DNA from: Klebsormidium nitens
Taxonomy: Eukaryota > Streptophyta > Klebsormidiophyceae > Klebsormidiales > Klebsormidiaceae
Reading direction: 5' to 3'
NCBI GenBank assembly: GCA_000708835.1
Contig: DF237435.1
Coordinates: 1-64,000, forward strand
DNA: 64,000 nt
Part shown: positions 63,401-64,000 of the stretch, piece after piece
How the letters are laid out: every line of letters begins with the position of its first letter
Position numbering within the stretch: the first letter of the stretch is position 1
Made by a program: the position numbers and the translations under genes
The notes under the pieces: model-generated
The model's input: only the letters and a program-made list of their open reading frames with translations
The model's database searches: none
Told to the model about the DNA's origin: nothing

Positions 63401-64000
63401 CCTTGAAGTCAGTTTGGCTCTGGCTATAGGGTGCTCTGATTGGTGTCGTCTTTCAGTCTGTGCGGATTCTCAATTCCGTCCGTACTGGTGATCTTCGTAA
63501 CCCGAACATAATCACCTTTTTTCACGACCTTTCTTCACAGGTGCGAACGACGCGATGGTGAAGGACATGCTCGTGTACAGCCTCGGAGCGGTGCTTGCCT
63601 ACCTGCAAGTGGTGAAGGAGCAGTACCTGCCGGGAGGAGACTTGTGGGAGCCGGACGAAGAGACCTTTCGGATGGCAGAATCGGTGCCGCTGCACACGGA
63701 TAGGGTAGAGGGGGTTTTCGCTCAAGTCGAGTCGATTCTCCGGAGGTCGCCGCGCATGAGCATGCTGACCGCTGAAGGGCAGGTGCTCGTCACTGCCAAC
63801 AAGACCATCGCTTGGTTGGTGAAGCAGGCGGACAAGGCGGACATCATCACAGCGGCGCGCAAAAGCGTGTCGGGCTTGGAGAAGAGCGCGAAAGACCAGG
63901 AGACCGAGGGGCGTGAAGACCGCCAGGCGGAGCGCGCGCGTGTGCTCGCTCTAGCGGCCCAGAAGCTTCTCGCCGAGCAGGTCGAACGTGCCCGTCTGTG
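60490..64000 (+). CDS. Long coiled-coil protein, probably transposon-derived, frame break inside, cut by window end
   Basis: The start at 60490 (MPRKSANQKK) is followed by about 300 residues of Glu/Lys/Leu-rich coiled coil. The first frame ends at 61047 while the continuation runs in the -1 frame (open from 60975) to a donor at 62403. Further exons are 62806-63123 and 63541 to the edge, with phases matching. After the coiled coil come VRTVYYKLIALNVPTNRIHE, LPSRTTASHFRKECVGLAYQ, YQTLNVDEASKQKKGF, NSQTDRGASVLKFVTELFP and, in the last exon, LHTDRVEGVFAQVESILRRS and LVTANKTIAWL. From memory this architecture resembles an unnamed, transposase-like family repeated in cnidarian and lancelet genomes, where Asp residues in similar places suggest a DDE-type core. 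I cannot confirm that without a search. The frame is explained either by a one-base loss in A5 at 60998-61002, by -1 frameshifting, or by an unusual 95-nt intron (61003-61097). Confidence 0.65.

Overview
The window is nuclear DNA of a green-lineage eukaryote. Almost every gene has introns with GT-AG borders, exons are GC-rich against AT-richer introns and spacers, and several proteins are plant types: a DOMON-cytochrome b561 protein, a plastid-type ABCF translation factor, a plant-form ARL8 and a plant-form universal stress protein. CCCTAAA(A) telomere-like units occur at the left edge. A streptophyte (charophyte) alga such as Klebsormidium fits best, but this is an inference from gene style; no search was run.

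Twelve multi-exon genes were assembled by joining exons whose splice sites and reading phases agree. From left to right they are: secreted DOMON-DOMON-cytochrome b561 protein (+, 996-5182); electron transfer flavoprotein alpha (-, 6482-10164); spliceosomal PRP6/STA1 (+, 10749-13968); a very large Lon-type AAA+ protease (-, 15278-26506); IPI1/TEX10 ribosome-biogenesis factor (-, 27732-33164); a small rhodanese (+, 33956-35638); a VHL beta-domain protein with an F-box-like tail (-, 36950-38616); a small glycine-rich protein (+, 39574-41097); ABCF5-type plastid ATPase (-, 42585-48857); ARL8 GTPase (-, 50175-51951); ribosomal protein L26 (+, 52762-54819); and universal stress protein (-, 56061-58840). 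A 569-bp inverted-repeat (MITE-like) element with a TTA target duplication follows at 59832-60400. The window ends inside a long coiled-coil, probably transposon-derived gene (+, 60490 to the edge) that has a reading-frame break near 61000.

Orientation mostly alternates, so neighbours share either a short divergent promoter or a convergent 3' spacer. The convergent spacers are AT-rich and crowded with short palindromes such as ATGCAT, TATATA, GCTAGC and CGGCCG. Most genes are housekeeping genes for mitochondrial electron transfer, splicing, 60S ribosome assembly, translation, plastid translation and lysosomal/vacuolar traffic. They do not form one pathway.

The outstanding object is the Lon gene. 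Twelve exons join in frame to give about 2,523 residues with intact ATPase and Ser-Lys protease motifs. The usual N-terminal substrate domain is replaced by a transit-peptide-like leader and a membrane segment. About 1,600 residues of unrecognised sequence, most of it from one 4,354-nt exon, sit between the ATPase and the protease.
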